Part shown: positions 56,217 through 64,000 of the stretch, piece by piece | Layout: each line of letters starts with the position of its first letter | Numbering within the stretch: position 1 is the stretch's first letter | Made by a program: the position numbers and the translations under genes | Source: Ralstonia sp. A12 | GTDB taxonomy: Bacteria; Pseudomonadota; Gammaproteobacteria; Burkholderiales; Burkholderiaceae | Length of the DNA: 64,000 nt | Assembly: GCF_000801955.1 (NCBI RefSeq) | Contig: NZ_JSZO01000002.1 | Span: 62,001-126,000, forward strand | Direction of reading: 5' to 3' | Notes under the pieces: generated by a model | Told to the model about the DNA's origin: nothing | The model's input: only the letters and a program-made list of their open reading frames with translations | Databases searched by the model: none

Positions 56217-57254
56217 ATGAAGCGCCAGCCGAAAACGACCTCCAAACGCCCGCGCCGGCTTGAGCGCCCAGCGCGCGCCCGCATCGCCATCCTGCTGCCG
56301 CCGCGTCTGTTCGCAGGCTACGTGTTCCTCACGCAGGAGATGTTGCTGGTGGCTGGCACCATGCAGGCGCGCAGCGTGGACGTGATGGGCAGCCGTCTGT
56401 TCGAGATCGATCTACTGTCGGCCGATGGGCAACCGGCGATCAGCTTTGCCGACATGGCCGTGCCGGCGAATGGTGTGCTGCAAACGGCCGGCCCGCATGA
56501 CGTGGTGATCGTGCCCGGCCAGTTCGCGCCGCAGGTCATGCTGGAAGGGGCGGAGGCGCTATTTGCCGATTGGCTGCGCACGCAGTACGACGCCGGTGCG
56601 CTGCTGGTGGGCCTGAATGCGGCACCGCTGTTTGCCAAGGCGGGTTTGCTCGATGGTCGCCGCGCGACAGGACTGGCGAGTGAGCGCGCCTGGTTCGCCC
56701 GACACTTTCCCGACGTGCAGTACACGCCGGACAAGCCACTCGTGGTGGATGGCCGCCTCATCACCGTCAGCGGGATCAACCCGGCCGTGGATGCCTGTGC
56801 CTACGTGATCGACCACTGCCGAGGTGCGGGCGCATCACGGCGTCTGCTGCGCACGGCGCTCACGCAGTCGCTGCCGTCTTACGAGCACATGGCGGTGTGG
56901 ACGGCGCAGTTCAAGCGCCACGGCGATGCGGCCGTGCTGGCGATTCAGGAGATCGTGGAGCGGGAGTTGGCAGCACCGCCAGCGTTGGCGGTGCTGGCCG
57001 CCCAGGCGGCGATGAGTGAGCGGACCCTGACACGCCGTTTTGCTGCTGCTACCGGCAGCAACCTGCGGCGCTATGTGGCGGCGTTAAGGCTGGAACTAGC
57101 GGCTTTCCTATTGCGCACGGGCAGGCAGCCGTTGGATCACATTGCGGATGAATGTGGTTTTGGCAGCGTCAGTGCGCTGAGCCGCGCGTTTGCCGCAGGC
57201 CACGGCTGCAGCCCGTTGCGCTATCGGGCGCAGCAGCGTGGTAGCAGCAGTTGA
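56217..57254 (+). CDS. GlxA/AraC family transcriptional regulator
   Basis: A 345-residue regulator with an N-terminal DJ-1/PfpI-like domain (about 25-200) and a C-terminal AraC HTH (about 235-335, with SERTLTRRFAAATGSNLRRYV and IADECGFGSVSALSRAF). The usual PfpI nucleophile position reads GLNAAPLFAKAGLL, without a cysteine, so that domain is probably a ligand sensor, not an enzyme. Divergent from the acyl-CoA dehydrogenase operon, which it may regulate. The start at 56217 fits the family; the frame extends to 56142. The alternative domain assignments are minor. Confidence 0.9.
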   Translation: MKRQPKTTSKRPRRLERPARARIAILLPPRLFAGYVFLTQEMLLVAGTMQARSVDVMGSRLFEIDLLSADGQPAISFADMAVPANGVLQTAGPHDVVIVPGQFAPQVMLEGAEALFADWLRTQYDAGALLVGLNAAPLFAKAGLLDGRRATGLASERAWFARHFPDVQYTPDKPLVVDGRLITVSGINPAVDACAYVIDHCRGAGASRRLLRTALTQSLPSYEHMAVWTAQFKRHGDAAVLAIQEIVERELAAPPALAVLAAQAAMSERTLTRRFAAATGSNLRRYVAALRLELAAFLLRTGRQPLDHIADECGFGSVSALSRAFAAGHGCSPLRYRAQQRGSSS

Positions 57255-57259
57255 GTGCA

Positions 57260-57394
57260 TCACGGGCGGAACAGGTCGTAACCGGCGAGCAGTACAACAC
57301 CCGCCAACGCGGTCAACGCCAATGAATGTTGGCCGAAATACAGCAACGCAGCGGCCAGCCAACTGGCCGCGAAAAAAGCACTCATGCGGTTCAT
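57260..57394 (-). CDS. small single-span membrane protein
   Basis: A 44-residue protein with one hydrophobic stretch (about 5-39, ASWLAAALLYFG..LALTALAGVVLLAG) and a short charged end DLFRP. It is probably an inner-membrane peptide. It lies 54 bp after the tautomerase gene on the same strand and 5 bp past the convergent regulator's stop. Start 57394 has only a weak CAGGTG Shine-Dalgarno; ATG at 57385 is an alternative. Confidence 0.55.
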   Translation of the reverse strand: MNRMSAFFAASWLAAALLYFGQHSLALTALAGVVLLAGYDLFRP

Positions 57395-57448
57395 GATCAC
57401 ACCTGATTGTTATGTGGGTGGAGTGGCGCTGCCGGCACATTGTGCGCA

Positions 57449-57841
57449 TCACGCGTGCTGGAAGCGATACTCCTGGGTCTTGCCGCCATAGCCGTACGCT
57501 GCAGCGCGGACGTCCTGTACATAGATATAGGACTCTTCGTGCAGGTTGCCGAGCAACGCTGCAAAAGCCTCGAACGCCTCGGCGATGTACTGCGCCTTTT
57601 CCGCCTTGGTGTTGGTTTCGTCCGTCACCTTGATGTCGAAATAGACGCTGCTCTTGCCTTGCGCGGCCAGCGTTTGCCCGCCGACGATCCAGTCCGCCGG
57701 GTCGACGTAGTCGATGACGATGGCTGTGACCTTCGGGTCCTTGCCAAGGATGCGGGAGGTGAGTTCCAGCAGCGTGGTGGAAATCTTCTGCGTCATTTCC
57801 GCAGAACGCTGGGCACTGACTTTGACGTTGAGGATCGGCAT
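57449..57841 (-). CDS. tautomerase family protein
   Basis: A 130-residue member of the 4-oxalocrotonate tautomerase superfamily. The N-terminus MPILNVKV gives Pro1 after Met removal, the family's catalytic base. It is about twice the length of 4-OT, matching the fused two-motif type. Conserved stretches include VIDYVDPADWIVGG. The substrate is unknown. A copy of the sequence AGTTGCAT..CTAAC lies 17 bp upstream and recurs before the neighbouring MarR gene, so it is likely controlled by that regulator. Confidence 0.88.
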   Translation of the reverse strand: MPILNVKVSAQRSAEMTQKISTTLLELTSRILGKDPKVTAIVIDYVDPADWIVGGQTLAAQGKSSVYFDIKVTDETNTKAEKAQYIAEAFEAFAALLGNLHEESYIYVQDVRAAAYGYGGKTQEYRFQHA

Positions 57842-57857
57842 GATAGCTTCCTTTATT

Positions 57858-57873
57858 GGTTAGCAATGCAACT
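57858..57873 (-). promoter_or_regulatory. MarR-type operator candidate upstream of tautomerase
   Basis: GGTTAGCAATGCAACT (plus strand) matches AGTTAGATATGCAACT at 58338-58353 in 13 of 16 positions, with the same orientation and similar distance to the following start codon (17 and 14 nt). Both are imperfect palindromes around a central AT-rich core. Confidence 0.5.
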
Positions 57874-57895
57874 ATAAGAGCCAGAAAAAATGCGC

Positions 57896-58324
57896 TCAGG
57901 TCAGGGTCGAGCGCACACCTCGGATTTTCGACACCGTGTCGGTGAACTCTGTGCTGCCCAGCACGCGCTTGAGGCGGGCGGTGACTGCGCCACTTGCATC
58001 ATTCAACGCCGCGCCGATCTTCATGGCCTCGGGCGTCGGGAAGATCGCGGTCTCGCGGCCGTCGGCTTCTGTCTTGCGGCGCTCGATCAGGCCCTTGGCT
58101 TCCAGGCCATCCAGCGCACGCGTTGCCGTGGGGCGCGTGACGGACATCGCTTCCGATAGCTCGCTTTGCAGCATACCGGGACGGTCGACGATCGCTCTCA
58201 ACATGAAGCCTTGTGGGGGCGTCAGGTCGAAGGGCGCGAAGGCATCTGCCCAGACGCGTTCGAGCTTGCGGGCTAGTGCTGAGGTGTTGAAGTAGAGGCA
58301 GTGGTCGAACATGGTGAGTTGCAT
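57896..58324 (-). CDS. MarR family transcriptional regulator
   Basis: A 142-residue winged-helix repressor with the MarR-type HTH (about 45-105, including LQSELSEAMSVTRPTATRALDGLEAKGLIERR). It begins a minus-strand set with the tautomerase 54 bp downstream and a small membrane protein, so the three are likely co-transcribed and autoregulated. Repeated 16-bp sites before it and before the tautomerase are probable operators. The Shine-Dalgarno at 58324 is weak. Confidence 0.9.
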   Translation of the reverse strand: MQLTMFDHCLYFNTSALARKLERVWADAFAPFDLTPPQGFMLRAIVDRPGMLQSELSEAMSVTRPTATRALDGLEAKGLIERRKTEADGRETAIFPTPEAMKIGAALNDASGAVTARLKRVLGSTEFTDTVSKIRGVRSTLT

Positions 58325-58337
58325 GGTAGGTGTTGTT

Positions 58338-58353
58338 AGTTAGATATGCAACT
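58338..58353 (-). promoter_or_regulatory. MarR-type operator candidate upstream of the regulator gene
   Basis: AGTTAGATATGCAACT is an imperfect palindrome (AGTT-xx-ATAT-xx-AACT) 14 nt before the MarR start. It is the partner of the site at 57858-57873. Confidence 0.5.
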
Positions 58354-58439
58354 TGTTTTTGGTTTTGTTGTTGGTGGTCCATCCCTGTTTCGTACCCTGC
58401 CGGGCACGAAAGGGAGGCAAACCACCAGCGCAAGAAAAC

Positions 58440-60635
58440 TCAGAAATAAACAGTCGCACTCGCCCGGAAAGTCCGCGGCGCCCCCTGCGCAAGAATGAAC
58501 CCCCAACTCGGCAACCAATACTTCTCATTCGTCAGGTTGTCGACATTGAACCGCAACGTCACAGGCTTACCGCCCACCTTGGTGGAATACCGCGCCCCCA
58601 CATCAAACGTGTGATATCCCGGCACGATATTGCTGTTGTTGGCCTCCAGCGCCGAGTTGCCGACGTACTGGCCACCCGCCGAGAGCACCAGCCCCGGCAT
58701 GGCCGGCACCGCATATTCCACATACGCCGTTGCCTTGAACCGCGGCGACCCGTAGGCACGTTTTCCCAGCACGGACACATCGGATTCCGTGTTCTCGGAG
58801 TTCATGAACAACACCCCGCCCAGCACCGTCCAGTCACGCGCCAGCTTGCCGCGTGCGCTCAGCTCCAGGCCGCGATAACGCGTCATGCCGTCTTGCGTGT
58901 AGATGTTGTCGGGGCGCAGGTAAGCGAGGCCCCGCTGCACCTGGAACAGGGCCGCGCCCAGGGTCCAGTCATGTATCTCGGCCTTGGCACCGATCTCGTA
59001 CTGCTTGCTTTTGAGCGGGCCGAACACGGTGCCCGCATTGGCCGCCGTGATGGGCGCGCTGGCACCGGCTTCGAGCGATTCCACATAGCTCGCATACAGC
59101 GTCATCGGCTGCACGGGTTTGAACATCAGCGCCACCGTGGGCGTGATCGGTTCGCGGTCGTACTTGGCCGAGATGCTGCCGGTCGGCGTGTAGCCGGTCT
59201 GACTGAAGCGCGTGTAGCGCAGGCCACCAAGCACCGACCACTGTTCGTTGAACTTGACCGTGTCACTGGCGAAGACCGAGGTCTGGTTGATCTTCGATGT
59301 GCGGTACATCCCCTCGGACGACGGCACCTGCATCAACTGCGCTCCCGACGACACGAAGGCCGACGGGTTGTACAGATTGCCCGTGCCAAGGAAGGTGGAC
59401 GCGAAGCCGGTGGTCGCCTGCGTCAGACTCTGCCACGACGTGCCGAACACCAGCTCGTGCTCGATCGAGCCGGTGTGGACCTTGCCGTTGGCCATCACCT
59501 GCGCTTGGCTGTATGCATAGCGCTGGTACGAGCCGTACTGCAGCTCACTGAAGGTGCCAGCGTTGTCGGTCAGCTGGATGGCGCTGTCGGCGTTGCCGCG
59601 GTTCTGCTGCGTGTAGCGGTACGACGCGCGCACGTTCCAGTCGGGTGTGGCAGCCCAGTTCAGCTCGGTGCCAACGGACTTGATCTCGGTCTCATAGTAC
59701 GAACCGCGCGAGGCCACGCGCTGGCTGCCGTCGATGGCGCGCGGCGTGCGCACAAACTCGGTCACCGGCACGCCAAAGTCCTGCCCGGGGATGATGCCGT
59801 AGTACGCGCCCTGCACGTTGCGCTGCATATAGAGGCCATCAAACGACCACTGCAGATCCGGCGTGATGCGCGCATCGAGCGCGAGCGACGCGGAGTCTCG
59901 CTTGATATGGCCGCCGTCGACAAAGGTGTCGCCTTCTTCATGCACGACGCCAAGCCGCGCACCCAGTGCCTTGGTGGGGCCAAAACGACCGCCCAGGTCG
60001 ATCGATTCCTTGAGCGTGCCGCCGCTGGCAAAGCCGAACGTGGCGCTGCCGCCAAAGGTGTTGGTGGGGCGTTTGGTGACGAAGTTGGCAATGCCACCCG
60101 GCGTGCCGAAGCCGTACATGAAACCCGACAGACCTTTGAGCAGTTCCACGCGCTCGAAGTGCTCCAGCGGCACATCGCTGCCCCAGTTCGGCACGGCCAT
60201 GCCGTCGATCTTGTAGCCCTCCAGCAAGTCGAGCTGCAGGCCGCGGATGGTGATGTTCGATGCCTCGCCAATGTAGCCATCGTTGTTGGCGGTCACGGAC
60301 GGGTCACCCTTGAACACCTCGCCAATCGTCTGCGCCTGGCGGTTCTGGATCAGCTCCTGCGTGACGACGTTGATGGAGAACGGCGTGTCGAGCAGGGGCT
60401 TGTCACCCAGCGCGCCGGTGCTCGCCTGCTTGGCCCCATACGCAGCCGCTTTGCCGGCCCAGACCTGTGTGGCTGGCAGGTCGACCTGGGTCGAGGTCTG
60501 CTGCGCCCAGGCGGGTGCGCCCGCACTCATGGCGGCGAGCATCCACGCGAGTTGTCGCGTCAGCGGCGTGACGCGCAAACGTGCGGCCCGCGTGCGGCGG
60601 CGAAGGGTGGATCGGCGAGAAACTGCGGCTGACAT
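58440..60635 (-). CDS. TonB-dependent siderophore receptor
   Basis: A 731-residue outer-membrane receptor. A long signal peptide (about 1-45, ending APAWA) is followed by the plug domain (DTPFSINVVTQELIQNRQ, ITIRGLQLDLLEGYKIDGM, PGGIANFVTKRP) and a 22-strand barrel ending in the aromatic YF. It imports ferric siderophore or a similar chelate with TonB energy. It follows the PepSY gene on the same strand by 119 bp, in a Fur-regulated set. The start at 60635 has a GGGGAG Shine-Dalgarno. The siderophore is unknown. Confidence 0.94.
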   Translation of the reverse strand: MSAAVSRRSTLRRRTRAARLRVTPLTRQLAWMLAAMSAGAPAWAQQTSTQVDLPATQVWAGKAAAYGAKQASTGALGDKPLLDTPFSINVVTQELIQNRQAQTIGEVFKGDPSVTANNDGYIGEASNITIRGLQLDLLEGYKIDGMAVPNWGSDVPLEHFERVELLKGLSGFMYGFGTPGGIANFVTKRPTNTFGGSATFGFASGGTLKESIDLGGRFGPTKALGARLGVVHEEGDTFVDGGHIKRDSASLALDARITPDLQWSFDGLYMQRNVQGAYYGIIPGQDFGVPVTEFVRTPRAIDGSQRVASRGSYYETEIKSVGTELNWAATPDWNVRASYRYTQQNRGNADSAIQLTDNAGTFSELQYGSYQRYAYSQAQVMANGKVHTGSIEHELVFGTSWQSLTQATTGFASTFLGTGNLYNPSAFVSSGAQLMQVPSSEGMYRTSKINQTSVFASDTVKFNEQWSVLGGLRYTRFSQTGYTPTGSISAKYDREPITPTVALMFKPVQPMTLYASYVESLEAGASAPITAANAGTVFGPLKSKQYEIGAKAEIHDWTLGAALFQVQRGLAYLRPDNIYTQDGMTRYRGLELSARGKLARDWTVLGGVLFMNSENTESDVSVLGKRAYGSPRFKATAYVEYAVPAMPGLVLSAGGQYVGNSALEANNSNIVPGYHTFDVGARYSTKVGGKPVTLRFNVDNLTNEKYWLPSWGFILAQGAPRTFRASATVYF

Positions 60636-60754
60636 GTGATGCTCCCCTGGACAGCGTTGTCATCGAAAAAACGTGTGCGTGCCCACGCATGCCGTTGAAC
60701 GGCAGGCGCGGGAACGTGCGTGTGGTTGTGGTTTTGTGCTGCTGGTTTGGGGCG

Positions 60755-62401
60755 TTAAGGCTCTTTGGCCACGCTCGGATGCAGGCCGTTGCCGGCGCGT
60801 GCGGCAGGGGTGTTTCTGGTGTCGGTCTTGCGTGCCGGCATGGCCCAGACAGAATCAGGCGCACCGTGGCGCGCCCGGCGCAGCGTGGCATGTGCGAGGG
60901 CGACAAAGCCGCACGCAAGCACCAGTGCGCCAAGGTCGAAGCCGGCCACGTTCCATTCGCCGCGCGCGATCGTGCGCAGCAGGTGGTCGCCAGTCACGAT
61001 GGCATTGGTGATGGGCACAAGCACCGCCGCAATGGCAGCGGCGCTCAGCAGTTCAACGGCACCGCGCGCAGGCGGCCGTACCAGTGCCCACGCAATCGCC
61101 GCGAAGAACACCGTGTAGTACGTCACGCCCGTTGAGCGTTCCGGCCACAGCAGTGCCGCCGGGAACATCGCCATCACGCCCACGCAACAACCGATGCATA
61201 CGCCCACCGTGGCGCGCGCCAGTAGTTGATGCACACGCGGCTGATCGATCTTGCGCTGCTTGCGGCGCGATTCGATCCACAGCAGGTTGCCCGAGTAGAA
61301 GACAAAGGCACCGGCAATGCCCATCACCAGGTATGCCAGGCGCAGGACGATGTCGCCATAGGTGCCGAAGTGCAGGCCGTAGACGAGGCTGAAGATGCCG
61401 TGGTTGGTGTCACGTGCACCGGGCGTCTGGTTGCTGACGAGCTGGCCGCTGTTGGACTGGCCGGCGGCGGCATGAATGGCGACGGAGCCGTAGTCGCCCA
61501 CCGCGCGCGTGCTGCTGCCGCGCACTTCTGCCACGGCGTTGGCATCGCCGATGTGCTGGTAGTGGATCGACTTGACGGTGAAGTTGGGGCCGGCGGTTTC
61601 ACGTGCGCGGGCCAGCAGTTCCTCGGCCGACAACATCGATGCCGAGCGGTTGGCCGCCACCACCGTACCGGCCGCCGTGGTGACGCGCGGCACGGCATCA
61701 AACAGCTTGCCGTTGAGCGCCACGCTGTTGAACACCGTCATCAGCATCACGCTCAGGCACAGCACCGGCGCGGTCATCGCAAAGATCAGGTGGAACGGCA
61801 GGCTGAACAGGCCGAGCACGTTGTGCACGTCCATCCAGAAGCGCTTGAGGTTGCGTCCGGGGCGTACGGCCAGCAGGTCCTTCTTCAGGCGCGGCAGGTG
61901 CAGCAGCACGCCGGAGATGAGCGCCACGCCATACAGCACCGAGATCGCCCCCATGAAGTACATGCCCACATCTTCCAGCCCCAGCGAGTAGTGCAGCCGG
62001 TTCAGGAAGTTGGCCAGTTCCCCCTTGGAGGGTTCGAGCGACAGGTCTTTCGGTGCAGTCTTGCCGGCGGTGAGCTTGCTGCCGGTGGTCGTTTGCCATT
62101 CGCCCACCTTGTCTTGCCAGTAGGCAGCGAACTCGGGCTCACCCTCGTTGGGGAGGATGACGTAGGCGCTGGCGGCCGCAGCCGGGTGCGTGCGCACCAG
62201 CGTGTTTACGAAGTGGTCGACATCGGCCGGCGTGGTGGCAACGGCTGCATGTTCGGCCCGTAGCGGGTTCTGCCACGCGTGCAACTCTTCATGGAACACC
62301 GTGAGCGCGCCGGCAAAGAACGCGATGAATAGTGCCCAGCCAGCCATCAGGCCGACCCACGTATGCAGCGTCTGATACAGGCGGAGGGTGGCGGATTTCA
62401 T
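60755..62401 (-). CDS. PepSY-associated TM (PiuB-like) membrane protein
   Basis: A 548-residue inner-membrane protein with four to five main transmembrane segments: TM1 near 13-35 (WVGLMAGWALFIAFFAGALTVF), later segments near 165-190, 205-235, 350-375 and two to four near the C-terminus. It has periplasmic PepSY-like domains. Members of this family act as ferric-siderophore reductases or assist siderophore iron release, as FpvG does in Pseudomonas. It starts two bases after the DUF3649 gene. Conserved histidines (HTW, HEELHAW, HYSLG, HNVLG) could bind haem. Confidence 0.92.
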   Translation of the reverse strand: MKSATLRLYQTLHTWVGLMAGWALFIAFFAGALTVFHEELHAWQNPLRAEHAAVATTPADVDHFVNTLVRTHPAAAASAYVILPNEGEPEFAAYWQDKVGEWQTTTGSKLTAGKTAPKDLSLEPSKGELANFLNRLHYSLGLEDVGMYFMGAISVLYGVALISGVLLHLPRLKKDLLAVRPGRNLKRFWMDVHNVLGLFSLPFHLIFAMTAPVLCLSVMLMTVFNSVALNGKLFDAVPRVTTAAGTVVAANRSASMLSAEELLARARETAGPNFTVKSIHYQHIGDANAVAEVRGSSTRAVGDYGSVAIHAAAGQSNSGQLVSNQTPGARDTNHGIFSLVYGLHFGTYGDIVLRLAYLVMGIAGAFVFYSGNLLWIESRRKQRKIDQPRVHQLLARATVGVCIGCCVGVMAMFPAALLWPERSTGVTYYTVFFAAIAWALVRPPARGAVELLSAAAIAAVLVPITNAIVTGDHLLRTIARGEWNVAGFDLGALVLACGFVALAHATLRRARHGAPDSVWAMPARKTDTRNTPAARAGNGLHPSVAKEP

Positions 62402-62403
62402 GA

Positions 62404-62670
62404 TCAGAGATGCAGCAGGCGCGGCAGCCAGAGCACGCCAAAGGACAGGAGGTTGGCCGTGCCGAACACGATCCACGCATGGACGCTGGTCGAAAACAGC
62501 ACGCTCACGCTGATGAAGACAGCCCACAGCGGCAGGCAGACGAGCAGCGCGCCAATCAGGCCGCTCTCCCAGCCGCCCGGCAGCCACAGGATCGCCAGCG
62601 TGCACAGCGCAATCGACAACGGCAGGCCGAGCACCGCACCGGCCAGCCATTTGGTGCCCATGCCGTTCAT
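62404..62670 (-). CDS. DUF3649-like small membrane protein
   Basis: An 88-residue protein with three hydrophobic segments and a central LLVCLPLWAVFISVSVLF; this pattern resembles DUF3649 proteins encoded beside PepSY iron-uptake genes. It overlaps the upstream gene by four bases (ATGA) and ends two bases before the PepSY start. An ATG three codons later (62661) is possible. Its role is likely accessory to siderophore iron release. Confidence 0.75.
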   Translation of the reverse strand: MNGMGTKWLAGAVLGLPLSIALCTLAILWLPGGWESGLIGALLVCLPLWAVFISVSVLFSTSVHAWIVFGTANLLSFGVLWLPRLLHL

Positions 62671-62951
62671 GACCGTGCCTCCGCGGCTTGACGACGTTGC
62701 TGCATCCATGCGCCCGCCATCGGCCACAGCGAGAGGCCACCTGCCACCACCAGCAACACGCCGATGGTTGCGCCGGCCCAGCCAAGCACGTCGTTCCACA
62801 GCACGATGGCAATCGCCGCCATCACCAGCGCGGCAGCGCACAGCACACGGCCACGCGCAATCGAGCCTGGCGCCAGCAGCGCTTGGTTAGGCGAGGCCGC
62901 GTACAGGCAGCCTGCGGCCAGCAACCCGAGCAGAAGGGCAACACCGTGCAT
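62667..62951 (-). CDS. DUF3325-like small membrane protein
   Basis: A 94-residue protein with three hydrophobic segments and the YAASPNQALLAPGSIARGRVL region resembling DUF3325. It begins a minus-strand operon (DUF3325, DUF3649, PepSY, TonB receptor). The ATG at 62951 is preferred because the Fur box lies directly upstream; longer frames would start within or beyond the operator. No clear Shine-Dalgarno. Confidence 0.75.
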   Translation of the reverse strand: MHGVALLLGLLAAGCLYAASPNQALLAPGSIARGRVLCAAALVMAAIAIVLWNDVLGWAGATIGVLLVVAGGLSLWPMAGAWMQQRRQAAEARS

Positions 62952-62982
62952 GACAGAGGTCAATGGAATCAATAACGCAAAT

Positions 62983-63001
62983 GATAATGATTCGCATTGA
63001 A
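62983..63001 (-). promoter_or_regulatory. Fur box upstream of iron-uptake operon
   Basis: The minus strand reads TTCAATGCGAATCATTATC, matching 14 of 19 positions of the Fur consensus GATAATGATAATCATTATC, with the entire right half perfect. It lies about 30 bp upstream of the first gene's start, as expected for iron repression. Confidence 0.75.
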
Positions 63002-63044
63002 TGAGGCAAGCCGATGCCGGGTCGCGTCGTAAGGTAGGAAGAAA

Positions 63045-63054
63045 GGGGGGGGGG
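63045..63054. repeat. homopolymeric G10 tract
   Basis: Ten consecutive G on the plus strand in the gap between the DsbA-like gene's stop (63092) and the iron operon's Fur box. Confidence 0.9.
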
Positions 63055-63091
63055 AGATGCGCCGGCACACCATTGCCGGCGCATGTGGGTG

Positions 63092-63679
63092 TCAGGACAG
63101 CGCCTGCTCGACAAAATGCAGACGGTCCTGCCCCCAGAACATGTCATTGCCGACAAAGAACGTGGGTGCGCCGAACACGCCGCGCGCCACGGCCTCTTCC
63201 GTGGTTTTGCGCAGCGTCTGCTTGACGTGGTCGTCCTGCACCAGCTCCATCATCAGCGCAGGGGAGATGCCAGCGGCCTCCAGCACGGCGGCCAGCTCTT
63301 TCAGGTCACCCAGGTTGCGCGGGTGCTCGAACATCGCGCTGAAGATGGTGGCGAGGTAGCGGTGGAACTCGGCCTCGCTGCGCAACTGCATGCCCACGGC
63401 ACCGCGCATCAGTTGCAGCGTGTTGATGGGGAAGTGTGGGTTCTGCTGGATCGGCACGCCAAAGGACTTTGCCCAGCGCTCCAGATCGATGTTGGAGTGG
63501 TGACCTTTGGCCAGAATGGTGGCCGGGCTGCTGTTGCCCGTGGCCTGAAACACGCCGCCCAGCAACATCGGCCGCCAGATGATCTCCGCGCCCTTGGCTT
63601 GCGCGATCTTCGGCAACTGGTGATACGCGAGGTAGCTGTACGGACTGCCCACATCAAAGAAGAATTCAACCTGCTTCAT
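63092..63679 (-). CDS. DsbA-family 2-hydroxychromene-2-carboxylate isomerase-like protein
   Basis: A 195-residue thioredoxin-fold protein of the HCCA isomerase/DsbA group. It begins FFFDVGSPYSYLAYHQLP, where the serine replaces the Cys of the CxxC motif, as in HCCA isomerases that use glutathione. Later GVFGAPTFFVGNDMFWGQDRL is a typical C-terminal motif (cis-Pro loop). Likely a glutathione-dependent isomerase or transferase of aromatic compounds; the substrate is uncertain. The start 63679 has a GGAGACAC Shine-Dalgarno. It follows the SDR gene by 28 bp. Confidence 0.9.
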   Translation of the reverse strand: MKQVEFFFDVGSPYSYLAYHQLPKIAQAKGAEIIWRPMLLGGVFQATGNSSPATILAKGHHSNIDLERWAKSFGVPIQQNPHFPINTLQLMRGAVGMQLRSEAEFHRYLATIFSAMFEHPRNLGDLKELAAVLEAAGISPALMMELVQDDHVKQTLRKTTEEAVARGVFGAPTFFVGNDMFWGQDRLHFVEQALS

Positions 63680-63707
63680 GCGTGTGTCTCCTGGTGTTGT
63701 GATGGTC

Positions 63708-64000
63708 TTACCAGCGCTCGATCCACGGACGCAGATCCAGTTCATGCGTCCAGGCATCGCGCGGTTGCGTGTGCAGGTACCAGTAGTTCTCGGCGATGTG
63801 CTGGGGGTTGAGGATGCCGTCCTGGTCTTTCAGGGCGTAGCGCTCGGGAAAGTTCTCGCGGATGAATTCCGTGTCGATCGCACCGTCGACCACCACATGC
63901 GCCACGTGGATCCCCTTGGGGCCCAGCTCGCGCGCCATGCTTTGCGCCAGTGCCCGCAGCGCATGCTTGGCGCCCGCAAATGCCGCAAAGTTGGCCGATC
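63708..64000 (-). CDS. short-chain dehydrogenase/reductase (5' end outside window)
   Basis: The last about 97 codons of an SDR gene. Visible are ANFAAFAGAKHALRALAQSMARELGPKGIHVAHVVVDGAIDT (shown in part), the region after the active-site lysine in a family where the usual YxxxK reads FAGAK, so the catalytic Tyr is absent. It ends DLRPWIERW. Linked to the downstream isomerase. Function is uncertain, as the N-terminal NAD-binding part lies beyond 64000. Confidence 0.85.
   Translation of the reverse strand, partial: SANFAAFAGAKHALRALAQSMARELGPKGIHVAHVVVDGAIDTEFIRENFPERYALKDQDGILNPQHIAENYWYLHTQPRDAWTHELDLRPWIERW

Noticed and set aside
58378-58416. Possible second copy of the palindromic repeat after the TonB receptor gene
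   Set aside because: Only a short leader-like part (GTTTCGTACCCTGCCGGG) is similar; the long inverted repeat is missing, so it is not annotated as a full element.

Overview
The window is GC-rich, densely coded bacterial DNA. The protein types and gene order (complete mdc malonate-decarboxylase operon, complete Wsp chemosensory operon, YihY/DUF883 neighbours, PepSY/TonB iron genes) point to a beta-proteobacterium of the family Burkholderiaceae, most likely Ralstonia. This is inferred from family knowledge; no 16S or other marker gene is present. No rRNA, tRNA, CRISPR array, integrase or transposase gene was seen.

Layout. 1-5.4 kb: 5' part of rpoN (sigma-54), a small secreted protein, and two paralogous sigma-54 activators, one with and one without a receiver domain. 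5.4-7.7 kb: small membrane/stress proteins (DUF1328, two DUF883-like) around a YihY family protein. 8.0-9.7 kb: prfC with a terminator. 9.7-14.0 kb: glnHPQ-type amino-acid ABC transporter fused into one operon with a C45 acyltransferase/hydrolase and an RpiR regulator, preceded by three evenly spaced palindromes. 14.0-22.8 kb: mdcABCDE-madLM-mdcGH with divergent mdcR and a 27-bp perfect palindrome between them; a long inverted repeat sits inside the operon. 22.8-27.9 kb: small P-loop kinase, an orphan terminator/leader region, and a two-gene unit pairing a solute-binding lipoprotein with a GGDEF-EAL sensor. 28.2-30.5 kb: SDR remnant, DnaJ-domain protein, MFS transporter. 30.5-32.9 kb: RNA-repair pair (RNA ligase + HD-Pnk). 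33.0-35.5 kb: four hypothetical genes that look less GC-rich. 35.7-38.7 kb: cupredoxin and Tat-exported metallophosphoesterase, divergent from an ECF sigma/anti-sigma pair. 38.8-47.7 kb: wspABCDEFR. 47.7-50.4 kb: a convergent GGDEF-EAL protein. 50.6-57.3 kb: desaturase, 3-hydroxyacyl-CoA dehydrogenase, thiolase and acyl-CoA dehydrogenase, divergent from an AraC/GlxA regulator. 57.3-58.3 kb: MarR-tautomerase-small membrane protein. 58.4-63.0 kb: Fur-box-preceded iron uptake set (DUF3325, DUF3649, PepSY, TonB receptor). 63.1-64.0 kb: DsbA-like isomerase and the 3' part of an SDR gene.

How it fits together. Cyclic-di-GMP is a strong theme: WspR synthesises it under Wsp control, and two GGDEF-EAL membrane proteins (one tied to a periplasmic ligand-binding lipoprotein, one ending on the wspR stop codon) could make or degrade it. 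Other modules are self-contained metabolic or transport units, each with its own regulator and often a visible operator. The least conventional items are the RNA-repair pair, the solute-binding/GGDEF-EAL unit, and the operator arrays.
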